A DNA stretch of 53,851 nucleotides from CAZADA01 sp964636945 (GTDB lineage: Bacteria; Pseudomonadota; Alphaproteobacteria; Caulobacterales; Maricaulaceae), in the NCBI GenBank assembly GCA_964636945.1, contig CAZWVH010000012.1:1-53851 (forward strand), read 5' to 3'. Position 1 is the first letter of the stretch. Every line of letters begins with the position of its first letter. Under the pieces are notes generated by a model. It did not search any database. It saw only the letters and a list, made by a program, of their open reading frames with translations, and was not told the DNA's origin. A program made the translations under genes and the position numbers. Of the stretch, positions 1 through 8,750 are shown in pieces.

Positions 1-8
1 GGAAGAAA

Positions 9-85
9 TGGTACCGCCTCCCCGGATCGAACGGGGGACCTCTAGATCCACAATCTAGCGCTCTAACCTACTGAGCTAAGGCGGC
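9..85 (-). tRNA. tRNA-His (GTG)
   Basis: The minus strand folds as a complete cloverleaf. The 7-bp acceptor GCCGCCT/AGGCGGT closes with a G1-U72 wobble, the D arm begins GCTC, and the anticodon stem CTAGA/TCTAG encloses the loop TTGTGGA, giving anticodon GTG. The T arm reads CCCCCGTTCGATCCGGGG with a TTCGA loop, and CCA is encoded. Discriminator base 73 is A and no extra G(-1) pairs with it. This is the atypical tRNA-His form known from many alphaproteobacteria, and it supports both the identity and the taxonomic call. Confidence 0.95.
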
Positions 86-399
86 CCGGGCCCGCATCAC
101 GCCGCGTTTGGCCGAGGCATTGACATACGCTGCACACACCTGGCGTGCAAGGGGATATCCGTGTTGGCTCAACCTCCTCATCGTCGGTGATGACGCCAAT
201 CCCCAAGCGTGCGCCCACCCTCCACGGCCCTGAAAATCGTGTCATCGGCGCAGCACGCCATTTGCCTCGCGCCTCAAAAGACCCGCTCAGATCACCCGCA
301 CTGGCCAGAACCAACCCTCTGAATCACTTTATATTTTCGTCGCGCCTTGCTTTCCTCGGACCAGCAAGGCCGAGCCGTCACAGCTGTCAACGCCTTTAC
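86..399. other. intergenic region, no gene supported
   Basis: The stretch between the tRNA-His gene (which starts at 85 on the minus strand) and the arsR promoter. Open frames exist on both strands, but they are low-complexity, lack a ribosome binding site and resemble no family I recognise. The tRNA promoter should lie in its left part and the arsR -35 region in its right end. Confidence 0.5.
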
Positions 400-422
400 A
401 TGCAACATTAATGTTGCATAAT
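395..422 (+). promoter_or_regulatory. arsR operator/promoter: perfect 20-bp palindrome
   Basis: Positions 400-419 read ATGCAACATTAATGTTGCAT, a perfect inverted repeat ending 8 bases before the arsR start. A possible -35 (TTTACA, 395-400) and -10 (CATAAT, 417-422) flank it at 16-bp spacing, so a repressor bound here would block polymerase. With that -10, transcription would start at or within a base or two of the ATG at 428, implying a leaderless or nearly leaderless message. The palindrome is seen directly; the promoter assignment is inference. Confidence 0.7.
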
Positions 423-427
423 GAGCC

Positions 428-738
428 ATGGGCGTTCCGTTTGATCCCAACCTTGCCAAATTGTTTCGCGCCCTGGGCGACGATACCCGGCTTTTAATTC
501 TGGAGGCGCTCAGAAAGCGTAATGATCAAAGCCTTTTCGAGCTGTGCGCTCGCCTGATTGAGGATCATGACGTGACCCTAACCCGGCAAGCCATCACCCG
601 TCATTTGAACACGCTCGAGCAGGCGGGATTGATCATCACTGCGTGGCGCGGGCGGACAAAGGTTCATTCCCTAACGGCCGGCTCGTTCAAAGAAACCATC
701 ACCCCCTGGCTGGAACCCTTTTATGAAGGAGATGCGAA

Positions 739-742
<4 letters not shown>
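428..742 (+). CDS. ArsR-family winged-helix transcriptional regulator
   Basis: A 104-residue protein, the usual size of a one-domain ArsR/SmtB repressor. Near the N terminus it has the typical FRALGDDTRLLILEAL helix, then a helix-turn-helix around residues 48-70 (TRQAITRHLNTLEQAGLI) and a wing. The ELCVCDL metal site of true ArsR is absent: FELCARL has one Cys only, so the inducer is probably not arsenite. The stop overlaps the next start as ATGA (739-742), so the regulator is translationally coupled to a VOC-fold protein, a common pairing. It probably represses itself through the palindrome at 400-419. Confidence 0.85.
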
Positions 743-1128
<386 letters not shown>

Positions 1129-1412
1129 GCGTTTTCTCGCCCCCGTCGCCCTGGTTCTGTCCCTTGGTCCCATTACCCAGCCCCATCCCCGCGCTCCGCG
1201 TTCTGGGTGCGATCGGTCGTAGGGTGTTGGCCGCAGTAGGGCGTCCAACACCGAGCCGGTGGGCGGCGGGCGAGTGCGCCGACGCTGTAGCGCGCTCACA
1301 GGGACCGCTCAAGATTTTCGCCGACGCTACAGCACCTTGATATTTGGCGCTATTGACAATCACCGTTTACACACAAATTATGCCCACGCAGTTGCGTGGC
1401 GGGGGCAAGAGC
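1129..1412. other. intergenic region with a 9-bp inverted repeat
   Basis: Between the VOC gene and the lipoprotein. It contains GCTGTAGCG and, about 35 bases later, CGCTACAGC (roughly 1284-1333), which could form a hairpin but is not followed by a T run. No gene is supported here. Confidence 0.35.
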
Positions 1413-2483
1413 ATGCGAAGTCATACCACATGGCGCTTCACGACGATTGCTGTGACAATGCTTATAGCGGCATTGAGCGGATGCGTTCATCGCACGCCAG
1501 TTTTTCCCGCCTCTGCGGATGCCGAGTGTAAAACCATTCCCGCCCGGGATTATCGCGATCTGGTTCGCGATACGCTGCTTAAAAAGTACAACACGCCAGG
1601 TGAAATCCGGGACAATATCGCCATTCTGATCGACAACAATCCGTTTCGAGGTGGTGGCCCAGACCACGTCTTCGAAGGCTGGATCGTTACCAGACCGGAC
1701 GACGCGATCCGGCGTTCATACTTCGGAACCCGGCATTTCGAGGTTCAATATGACTCCTCCCGGGGCGCGCGGCGTTTTTTTGCGGATATGAACGGGTTGG
1801 ACATCGCGGCGCAGATTTACCCCGGGCCTGCCGATGACCGGAGCGCCTGGAATTTTGGCGACGCCCATTTGGTGCCAAGCATGTTTACGGTGTCGGCCGT
1901 AATTCCTTCGTTTCTTGGCCTCACAGAACCGTACTACCGAACCCGTATGGTTGTTCCCATTGCCTTTGAAGATGAGGGAAACGAGATCAAAGGCTATAAT
2001 CAAAACGCAGTCGACAGTCGTGTCCGCGACATGGACTTACAAGGTGACGGGCAAAGCACGGGGGGTATTGGCCCAGTTCTATTTGACTTGGTCTTCAATG
2101 CCACGCCCAACAAACAGATCAGCGTAAGATTCATTGAATCCGAAACGAACCCGACAAGTACCGTCAGCTTTGACATCGAAGGGCTTCACACCGGTCGGCG
2201 ACGAGATTCGCGTGATCGACTGGAGGAATACTTCCGAGACGCCATGGTCGAGCCGGAGTTTATTGAGGCTCTCGTGAATGTCTTAGAGCCTGCGATGTAT
2301 TACGCCGCCGTGCGCGCGGTGCGAGACATCCCCGATGACGATACGCTCTTGTCGATACTGGATATGCCGGTCCCAAACCCTGGCGTTATTGAAGGGTTTC
2401 GCGGGATTTCGCCGCCAGACGTTGATCGCGGCGACGCGGTTGACGTCGCCACGGAGCTTGAGATTTGCGTCTCCGCGCCCTGA
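1413..2483 (+). CDS. putative lipoprotein of unknown function
   Basis: A 356-residue product if begun at the ATG at 1413. A further 23 codons upstream, starting with TTG, are open but precede the signal peptide and look untranslated. Residues 1-24 form a lipoprotein signal: basic MRSHTTWR, a hydrophobic core, then the lipobox LSGC, so Cys would be lipidated. The mature part is acidic and mixed alpha/beta (for example RHFEVQYDSSRGARRFFADMNGLD and EPYYRTRMVVPIAFED). I recognise no family. It is monocistronic and convergent with the M48 peptidase. Confidence 0.7.
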   Translation: MRSHTTWRFTTIAVTMLIAALSGCVHRTPVFPASADAECKTIPARDYRDLVRDTLLKKYNTPGEIRDNIAILIDNNPFRGGGPDHVFEGWIVTRPDDAIRRSYFGTRHFEVQYDSSRGARRFFADMNGLDIAAQIYPGPADDRSAWNFGDAHLVPSMFTVSAVIPSFLGLTEPYYRTRMVVPIAFEDEGNEIKGYNQNAVDSRVRDMDLQGDGQSTGGIGPVLFDLVFNATPNKQISVRFIESETNPTSTVSFDIEGLHTGRRRDSRDRLEEYFRDAMVEPEFIEALVNVLEPAMYYAAVRAVRDIPDDDTLLSILDMPVPNPGVIEGFRGISPPDVDRGDAVDVATELEICVSAP

Positions 2484-2605
2484 GCCATCACCCACCTTCG
2501 GCTTCCTGAGCCCCGCGGCGCAGCCAAATCGAGGCGCAGCCAAGACCAAACGCACAGGTTCAGCCGCCGCGCCCCGCAGGAGGCGCAAACCCGTTAGGTT
2601 GGGCC

Positions 2606-3406
2606 TTAATACCCCATATTGGTCGCCAACGCGTCCAGACGCTGAATCCGCCGGGCCGGATCGGGGTGAGTTGATAAGAATTCGGGGGGACGCGCGCCGC
2701 CGCCCTGCTCCATCTTGCGCCAGAACGTCACGGCTTCGCGCGGGTTGTACCCGGCATTGGCCATATAGCGCAGCCCCACCTCGTCGGCCTGCAATTCATG
2801 CTCGCGCGAATATGGGAGCAAAATGCCAAACTGAATCCCCATGCCTAAAGCCGCAGCAATGGCGCCGGCGCCGTCCACATCATTGGCCTCCAGCGCCACG
2901 CCGGCCACTCCGGCCGCCAATCCCGCCGACGTGGTCTGGGCCAAGCGTTGTTTGGAGTGCTTATAGGTTACGTGCGCGATTTCATGGCCCATCACCGTGG
3001 CGATCTGGTCGTCATTGTCGGCCAGTTCCATCAGCCCGGTGTAAAAGCCGACCTGGCGGCTGGGCAGGACAAAGGCATTCTTTTCGTCAGACGCGAAAAC
3101 CGCATACTCCCAGTCATATTGCGATTGGCCGGCAGCTGCCGTGATCCGTCCGCCAACGCGGCGCAGCTGGTTGTTGAAGGTGGAATTGTTGGAGACGCGC
3201 TCTTGACTACGCAGCTGTTGCCAAGATTGACGGGACAACTGAGCCAATTGCTGATCGGTGACGAAGAAATCCCCGCCGGTGAATGCAGTTGTGCCGTCCG
3301 GCAAGGTCTCGCAGGACGGCAGATAGGCCACGACAGTGCCAGCGGCTAAGCCGCGAATAATGTCGCGCCGCTTCATGGTGATGGTCGGCAATTTGGTGTC
3401 AGACAT
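2606..3406 (-). CDS. M48 family zinc metalloprotease, secreted
   Basis: About 266 residues, the size of BepA/LoiP-like periplasmic M48 peptidases. The catalytic zinc motif HEIAH lies in IATVMGHEIAHVTYKHS, and the third ligand region is EHELQADEVGLRYMANAGYNP, the standard M48 EADxxG-like motif. STHPDPARRIQRL near the C terminus is also typical. The N terminus KRRDIIRGLAAGTVVAYLPSC looks like a twin-arginine and/or lipoprotein export signal. I chose the ATG at 3406 because AGGGGG sits 8 bases upstream; a GTG at 3415 is too close to that site. The likely role is quality control of outer-membrane proteins. Confidence 0.88.
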   Translation of the reverse strand: MSDTKLPTITMKRRDIIRGLAAGTVVAYLPSCETLPDGTTAFTGGDFFVTDQQLAQLSRQSWQQLRSQERVSNNSTFNNQLRRVGGRITAAAGQSQYDWEYAVFASDEKNAFVLPSRQVGFYTGLMELADNDDQIATVMGHEIAHVTYKHSKQRLAQTTSAGLAAGVAGVALEANDVDGAGAIAAALGMGIQFGILLPYSREHELQADEVGLRYMANAGYNPREAVTFWRKMEQGGGARPPEFLSTHPDPARRIQRLDALATNMGY

Positions 3407-3561
3407 GGTGCGCACCCCCTATTTTTGCATATCACTGATTGGACGCTTATAAACCATTTTGATCAAGACGCGTTCCATTAGCCAACATCCAATTGTCATC
3501 CGCCCGGCGGGGCTGATATGCCTCGGCTACCATATCAGGCGATACAACACATAGGTGGGTC

Positions 3562-5583
3562 ATGATCAGAAAATTGCTCATTGGCGTCGGCGTATTGGTC
3601 GGCCTTTTGATTGTAGTCGCCGTTCTGGCGCCACGGTTTATCCCCTCTAGCACAGTGCGGCCCTGGATTGAGCAGGAAGCCTCCGCCGCCCTTGGCCGCC
3701 AGGTGACCATCGCGGGTGATGTGGGCTTTTCAGTTGTGCCGCGCATCACTGCGCGCGCCAACGACGTCACCATCGCCAACGCTCAAGGATTTGGCGCTGA
3801 GCCCTTCGCCTCGGTGGAACAGCTGCGGGTGGACGTTAAACTGCTGCCCCTGATCACCGGCCGAGCTGACGTCGACGAGTTTGCCATTGTGCGGCCCACC
3901 TTGCGCTTGGAGCAAAATGCCAATGGCGCGGTAAACTGGATGCTCGGCGCGCCCAGCGAGGGCGAGGCCGGGGCGTCTGAGGCGGGCGAAGCCCAGCCGT
4001 TCGAACGCAGACCGGGCGCGGTTAACCTCAATGCTCGCTTGGGGGATGTCCGGATTGTTGACGGGGCCGGAGTGTATATCGATGGCGCAGCGGGGACAGA
4101 AACGGCGCTGTCGGATTTGAACCTCACGCTGCGATTGGAGTCATTTGACCGTCCATTGACCGTGGACGCCGACTTCGAGTTCAACGCCCAGGCCCATCGT
4201 CTCGACCTGAGGCTCGACACGCCGCAATCATTTTTCAATGGTGAAGAAACGCCGTTTACCCTTGAGTTCGCAAGCGAAACCGCATTGCTCGATATTGATG
4301 GCGCGTTTGCACAGGGCTCTGACATTGCCTTTGCCGGCGATGTGCGGCTCGATGTGCGCTCGGTGCGCGAGCTGGCGGCGCAAGCCGGCGTGACCCTGCC
4401 CGATGGCGACATCTACAAACGCGCGCGCATCACTGGACGGGCCAGCGGAGACGCCAACGCCGTTGCATTCGAGGACGCGACGGTCCTTTTCGATGACATT
4501 GAAGGCGATGGCGCGATCCGTGTCGATATCTCGGGCGCCCGGCCCATGCTCACTGGCGCTCTTTCGGTGGGTGATGTGGATGTGACGCTCTATGCCCCCG
4601 CAGCGCCGGACGGCGATGGCGACGCCAACACGTCAAGCGGCGATGGACCTGGCGGTTGGAGCGAAGAGCCGCTCGATTTGTCGGTGCTCCGTTTGGCCGA
4701 CGCCAACCTAAATTTGAGTGTGGGCGTGGTCAAGTTTGGCAGCCTTCAAATCGGCCCCGGCGATATGACAGCGGTGGTCGACAACGGCCGCCTTGAGGTC
4801 GATTTGTCGAGACTGCAGGCGTATGACGGTCGGCTTATTGGGCAGCTGGTGGCGAATGCGCGCAGCCCGCGACCCAGTTTTTCTGTCGATGTGTCGCTGG
4901 CAGAATTTCAAGCCAATCCCTTCCTCGCCGCCATCGCCGACTTTGATCGCCTCACTGGTGTTGGCGCATTCGACATGTCATTCACAACCAGCGGCGCGTC
5001 AATCGCCGATCTCATGGCGGGATTAGACGGTTCGGGCGATTTCGGGTTTTCCGACGGCGCCATTCGGGGCGTAAACATGGGCGCGCTGGCTGGCGGTCTT
5101 CAATCCGCGCTCGACGGCAACTTTTCCCTGGCCGCATTCACGGGTGGGCAAGAGACCCGTTATGCTCAATTGGCCGGCGCCTTCAGCGTGGATAACGGCG
5201 TGGCGCGACTCGGCGATTTCACCATCACCAACCCCAGTTTCGAGGTGAGTGCGGGCGGAAGCCTCAATCTGGCGGACCAGACTGTTGATCTGTCATTAAA
5301 GCCTCGTCTCACCAACGAAACCGAGGCCACAGGCCTGGCTGCGCGCCTGGCTGGCGCGGGCGTTCCCATTCGCGTATCTGGGTCCTGGGGAAGCATCTCG
5401 CCAAGCATTGACGATTCCGCATTGCGCGCCTTGGCCGCTCAGGCCGCCAGCAGTGCGGTGACGGACAGATTGGGAGGCGAAGCGGGGTCGCTGCTTGAGG
5501 GACTCATCCAAGAGGACCTCGACGAGGACGATGTGGCCGAAGGACTGCGCAAACTCCTCGATCGTAAGAAAGACGACGGTTAA
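3562..5583 (+). CDS. AsmA family protein
   Basis: A 673-residue envelope protein. One N-terminal transmembrane helix (residues 4-25, KLLIGVGVLVGLLIVVAVLAP) is followed by the AsmA start FIPSSTVRPWIEQEASAALGRQVTIAGDVGFSVVPRITARANDVTIAN. Around 390-600 is the AsmA C-terminal repeat domain, with LRLADANLNLSVGVVKFG, GSGDFGFSDGAIRGVNMGAL and LNLADQTVDLSLKPRL. Family members are thought to bridge the periplasm and influence lipid or outer-membrane protein balance. An AGGTGGG site precedes the ATG. It is followed 31 bases later by the SIMPL gene, probably in one operon. Confidence 0.9.
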   Translation: MIRKLLIGVGVLVGLLIVVAVLAPRFIPSSTVRPWIEQEASAALGRQVTIAGDVGFSVVPRITARANDVTIANAQGFGAEPFASVEQLRVDVKLLPLITGRADVDEFAIVRPTLRLEQNANGAVNWMLGAPSEGEAGASEAGEAQPFERRPGAVNLNARLGDVRIVDGAGVYIDGAAGTETALSDLNLTLRLESFDRPLTVDADFEFNAQAHRLDLRLDTPQSFFNGEETPFTLEFASETALLDIDGAFAQGSDIAFAGDVRLDVRSVRELAAQAGVTLPDGDIYKRARITGRASGDANAVAFEDATVLFDDIEGDGAIRVDISGARPMLTGALSVGDVDVTLYAPAAPDGDGDANTSSGDGPGGWSEEPLDLSVLRLADANLNLSVGVVKFGSLQIGPGDMTAVVDNGRLEVDLSRLQAYDGRLIGQLVANARSPRPSFSVDVSLAEFQANPFLAAIADFDRLTGVGAFDMSFTTSGASIADLMAGLDGSGDFGFSDGAIRGVNMGALAGGLQSALDGNFSLAAFTGGQETRYAQLAGAFSVDNGVARLGDFTITNPSFEVSAGGSLNLADQTVDLSLKPRLTNETEATGLAARLAGAGVPIRVSGSWGSISPSIDDSALRALAAQAASSAVTDRLGGEAGSLLEGLIQEDLDEDDVAEGLRKLLDRKKDDG

Positions 5584-5614
5584 AGCGGCTAAGAATTAGA
5601 GGGAGACCGCAAGT

Positions 5615-6364
5615 ATGGCCTATGGACGCGATGGGGGCGGCGCCGGCCCATTTTCAACCGTTTTGGCGAGTGTATTCATCGCGGCGGGCATTGCCATGGC
5701 GGGATCGTTCATCGCCACTAGCATGGTGCAGGCCCCCACCGCCAACCGGACAATCAGCGTGGTGGGCGTTGCCGAGCGCGATGTGATTGCCGACGTGGCG
5801 ATTTGGCCGCTCACGCTCTCGAGCTGGGGCAATGACCTCACCATTGTTCAAGAAAACCTGGACGCCGACATCAACCTCACCCGCGCGTTTCTCATTGCCC
5901 AAGGTTTTGACACCGCCGAAATCAGTCCCGGACAACTAACCCTTCAGGACGGGCTCATGTTGGGGAATGACGCTCCGTCCGTCGAGCTTGGACGATACCG
6001 CCTTTCGCAAACCTTGACCTTGCGCACCACCGATGTGGATCAGGTCGCCGCGGTCAGCCAATCCATGGGTGATCTGTTGCGGCAAGGGGTCATCATCACC
6101 GACCTTGAAGCGCCTTCTTACGTCTATACGCAATTGGACGAGTTGCGCGAAGCTGTCCAGGAAGACGCCGTTCAAGCCGCTCGGTCTTCCGCCCAAGCAT
6201 TTGCCGACCAATCAGGCGCTGACCTTGGACCGCTGCTCGAGGCGTCCCAAACCGATGTTACCGTGATGGGGCGCAGCGCGGATGGCGGCGGCGATGAGCA
6301 GTATCAGATCTTTAAGCGAGTGCGCGCCGTAACGCCCGCCACGTTCCTGATCATTGGGGAATAA
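5615..6364 (+). CDS. SIMPL domain-containing protein
   Basis: A 249-residue protein with an N-terminal membrane anchor (about residues 13-37) and a SIMPL (DUF541) domain. It begins with RTISVVGVAERDVIADVAIWPLTLSSWG and continues with the characteristic internal repeats FLIAQGFDTAEISPGQLTLQDG and RYRLSQTLTLRTTDVDQV, ending FKRVRAVTPATFLIIGE. The family is periplasmic, of poorly defined function, and has been linked to oxidative stress (E. coli YggE). GAGGGAG lies about 9 bases before the ATG. It is likely co-transcribed with asmA. Confidence 0.88.
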   Translation: MAYGRDGGGAGPFSTVLASVFIAAGIAMAGSFIATSMVQAPTANRTISVVGVAERDVIADVAIWPLTLSSWGNDLTIVQENLDADINLTRAFLIAQGFDTAEISPGQLTLQDGLMLGNDAPSVELGRYRLSQTLTLRTTDVDQVAAVSQSMGDLLRQGVIITDLEAPSYVYTQLDELREAVQEDAVQAARSSAQAFADQSGADLGPLLEASQTDVTVMGRSADGGGDEQYQIFKRVRAVTPATFLIIGE

Positions 6365-6387
6365 TGCGGCTGACTCCGGGATTGCGT

Positions 6388-6702
6388 TCAGCCGCGCGCC
6401 TGGAGCCATTCGCGCGCTGAGCGCTGTGCAGCCACAATTTCGCGCGCCGTCATATGCCGCGCCAAATCCTTGCGATGAAAAGCTGCGGTCTCTGAGCCGT
6501 GCAATGCAGCGAGATTGAACCATTTATGGGCTTCAATCAGATCAAGCTCCCGTTCGGCCCCACTGGCATACCGCAATCCAAGTTGATACATGGCATTCTG
6601 ATCAGAAACCATGTCATCGCCAAAAACTTCATAAGCAAGGTCATCAGGGTCGAAGTTCTGCGCTTGTTTCGTTTTGATACACTTTATTTTGACGACTGCC
6701 AT
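6388..6702 (-). CDS. small Sel1-repeat protein
   Basis: 104 residues from the ATG at 6702, which has GGAG six bases upstream; an in-frame extension to 6816 has no ribosome site. Residues about 37-75 contain a Sel1-like repeat (AMYQLGLRYASG ... LIEAHKWFNLAALHGSETAAFHR). The N-terminal part is basic (VVKIKCIKTKQAQNF) and lacks a signal peptide. Sel1 repeats mediate protein-protein contacts. The region upstream of this gene is clearly more AT-rich than its surroundings. The specific role is unknown. Confidence 0.7.
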   Translation of the reverse strand: MAVVKIKCIKTKQAQNFDPDDLAYEVFGDDMVSDQNAMYQLGLRYASGAERELDLIEAHKWFNLAALHGSETAAFHRKDLARHMTAREIVAAQRSAREWLQARG

Positions 6703-6832
6703 CTCGCGCTCCAATTTTCGCTTACATTTCAGAATACTGAACCTACGCAAAGCCATTTCTATTCGGCTATATGCCTTCAAATTTTTCTGAAAAGTTAAGC
6801 GGAGAACGAATTTCAAATATTTTGAAAATTTT

Positions 6833-8224
6833 CTATCCAGATCGAACCCGTCGCATTCTTGGTCTGGAAAACGCTGCGACGAGCGCGGCTGAGCCGACTA
6901 AAACACCGCCTCCCGAGGCCAATAAGCTCCAATTGAACGTGAGCTCCCGGCGCGTCAGCGTGCCCACATCTTCACCAAATAGCGTCCATAGCGCGGGCCA
7001 ACGCTCACCGGCTTGTTCGGCGGCGGCTAAAACGGATTCAAGATCGTCGAGATCATCGACTGCAGCCAGAAGTGGGGCCGATTGGCCCGATGGCGCCACG
7101 CGATAAGCACGGCCAATTTGCGCCATCATGGCCGCAAAACTGGTGATCCGGCGTTCGCGGACTCCAGTTGCGGCTGCGTCGATCAACGCATCAACGCTTT
7201 GGCCTGGCTGGTCCAAGCCATCAAACATGTCAGTGAGGGTCTGCTCAACGGCGTCGAGGGCCAACTGCACATCAATGGCGGCGCCTGCACGAAGTACGAT
7301 CAATCGAGCAAGGTCGGCATCCACATCGCCCGCTCTCGCGGCCGCCATCACTGCGCTTGCACCCTCTCGCGCCTCAGGGGTCCAATCGGGCGGCGCAGTG
7401 GACCCTCCGGTCAGTCCAGCCTCGGCAATGCTCACAACCAGAAGCAATTCGCTCGGAGGCGGTGTTTGTGTTGTCATGGAGGCGCATGTGGCGAGTGCAG
7501 CTTCATTTCTGGCGCGTCGACACGCCTCGATGACCAGGTATGCCAATTCCCCATAGACAATCACATCACGAAGGTTTCGCCGCTCAATCCGCGCGCTGGC
7601 TCGCGGCAACCTGAGTGATGCGCCAAATCCGGATGACCCTAAGAGCTCATTATCGCTCAGCTGTGACCATGCGGGATGACCACTCACCTCTGCGGGCAAA
7701 AAGATGCGCTGCGGCGGCGCGACACCGCGATTGCGCGCGCGCGTAATCTGTCGCCCCATGAGATCATCAAGCGTGTCTCGCCAAATTCGGCGATCTCGGC
7801 GTTCAAAATCGATGGGCAATCGCGGTGATTGATAACCATTCAGTGCGGCCGCAGCAGCCATCGCTTCATGTCCGGCCATGTCGGGTCCAGCGGCGAGCCA
7901 AGCTGACACTAAGCCATGATCGACGCTGCCACCGTCATCACCCGGGCCAAGCGCCTCATTGACCCGTTCAACCCAGCCTAAATAGCCATCATCACCAGCC
8001 GTCGCGCGAAATTGTGCCGATATCTCGGCGGCGGTGGCGTTTCGATCAATGCGCCACGCATCTGGTGATGTCAGCTGGAACACCAGAATCGCCGCACAAA
8101 TGCTCAGGCACAGCGCGCCAAAAAGCGCTAACGCAAAGCGCTCGATCGCCGCCCAATGATGATTTGGCGCGGACGATTGTCTCTTAGATGAGATCGTCGA
8201 GGGATCAGAATAACGGCGCTGCAT
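6833..8224 (-). CDS. hypothetical membrane protein with N- and C-terminal transmembrane segments
   Basis: A 463-residue protein. A basic N terminus is followed by one transmembrane helix (about 28-52, FALALFGALCLSICAAILVFQL), then a roughly 370-residue alanine-rich, mostly helical domain. A second helix lies near the end (about 433-453, WSLLASGGGVLVGSAALVAAF) with an RPRMRRVRSG tail. That topology puts the helical domain in the periplasm. The helical region resembles solenoid repeats, but no repeat unit or family is clear to me. It may be linked to the small membrane protein upstream (8315-8632), also on this strand. Confidence 0.65.
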   Translation of the reverse strand: MQRRYSDPSTISSKRQSSAPNHHWAAIERFALALFGALCLSICAAILVFQLTSPDAWRIDRNATAAEISAQFRATAGDDGYLGWVERVNEALGPGDDGGSVDHGLVSAWLAAGPDMAGHEAMAAAAALNGYQSPRLPIDFERRDRRIWRDTLDDLMGRQITRARNRGVAPPQRIFLPAEVSGHPAWSQLSDNELLGSSGFGASLRLPRASARIERRNLRDVIVYGELAYLVIEACRRARNEAALATCASMTTQTPPPSELLLVVSIAEAGLTGGSTAPPDWTPEAREGASAVMAAARAGDVDADLARLIVLRAGAAIDVQLALDAVEQTLTDMFDGLDQPGQSVDALIDAAATGVRERRITSFAAMMAQIGRAYRVAPSGQSAPLLAAVDDLDDLESVLAAAEQAGERWPALWTLFGEDVGTLTRRELTFNWSLLASGGGVLVGSAALVAAFSRPRMRRVRSG

Positions 8225-8314
8225 GGGACGACTTTATGAGCAACTCTCATGTCGTCACCACCTCAATTCGGCAGTGAATGCGTTTACACCAGCCAATTGA
8301 CGAACGTTTTACAG

Positions 8315-8632
8315 CTAGCGCTCACTTGATGCGTCGGGCGACCCGTTGGTTGCGCGATCCGCCGAAAGGTCAACCGACGCCTCGACAGACGACACATATA
8401 AGGTTGTGTGGCGTGTTTCGATGCGAGCTGAAGAAGCATCGGCGTAGCTGGCGCCTGTCGGCTCCCAAGCCATCCATAGCCCCGCTCCAAGAGCGGCAAA
8501 CCCCAGCGCGGTTGTAAACCAACCCAAACCCATTACCACGGAAGGAAGCCGACGAGCCCCGCCCCCGCCAATTACAGCTGCGCGCCTCGTAATTCCGCCG
8601 CGCACTGCGCTACTCTGACGCCGTGTAGTCAT
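8315..8632 (-). CDS. possible small single-pass membrane protein
   Basis: A 105-residue frame with a basic N terminus, one convincing transmembrane helix (about residues 33-54, VVMGLGWFTTALGFAALGAGLW) and a polar C-terminal tail. It lies on the same strand as the larger membrane protein downstream. The ribosome binding site is weak and I know of no homologue, so it could be a chance frame. The hydrophobic helix and strand agreement with its neighbour are the only support. Confidence 0.4.
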   Translation of the reverse strand: MTTRRQSSAVRGGITRRAAVIGGGGARRLPSVVMGLGWFTTALGFAALGAGLWMAWEPTGASYADASSARIETRHTTLYVSSVEASVDLSADRATNGSPDASSER

Positions 8633-8702
8633 GTTGGCGATTTCGCCAGGAAAAGGTTAACAGAATGTTGCAAACGGCAACGTGTCCGGTTGTCTCGCGG
8701 GG

Positions 8703-8711
8703 TTATCCACA
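8703..8711. promoter_or_regulatory. single perfect DnaA box (TTATCCACA)
   Basis: The nonamer TTATCCACA lies about 40 bases upstream of trpG. It matches the strongest DnaA box consensus exactly. I saw no second box nearby and no AT-rich unwinding element, so this is not an origin. It may be chance or a DnaA-responsive promoter element. Confidence 0.3.
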
Positions 8712-8750
8712 GATTTTCGCAACGCGCTCAATTGAGAGGGAGATTGGTTG

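Noticed and set aside
1259..1531. A frame overlapping the lipoprotein start
   Set aside because: It conflicts with a convincing lipoprotein signal in another frame and has no ribosome site.
2335..3144. A 269-residue plus-strand frame opposite the M48 peptidase
   Set aside because: It lies antisense to a gene with a clear HEIAH motif and is Arg/Pro-rich, as expected from the complementary strand of a GC-rich gene.
8703..8711. Replication origin suggested by a perfect DnaA box
   Set aside because: Only one box was seen, with no cluster, no AT-rich unwinding region and no origin-associated genes such as dnaA, gidA, parAB or hemE nearby.
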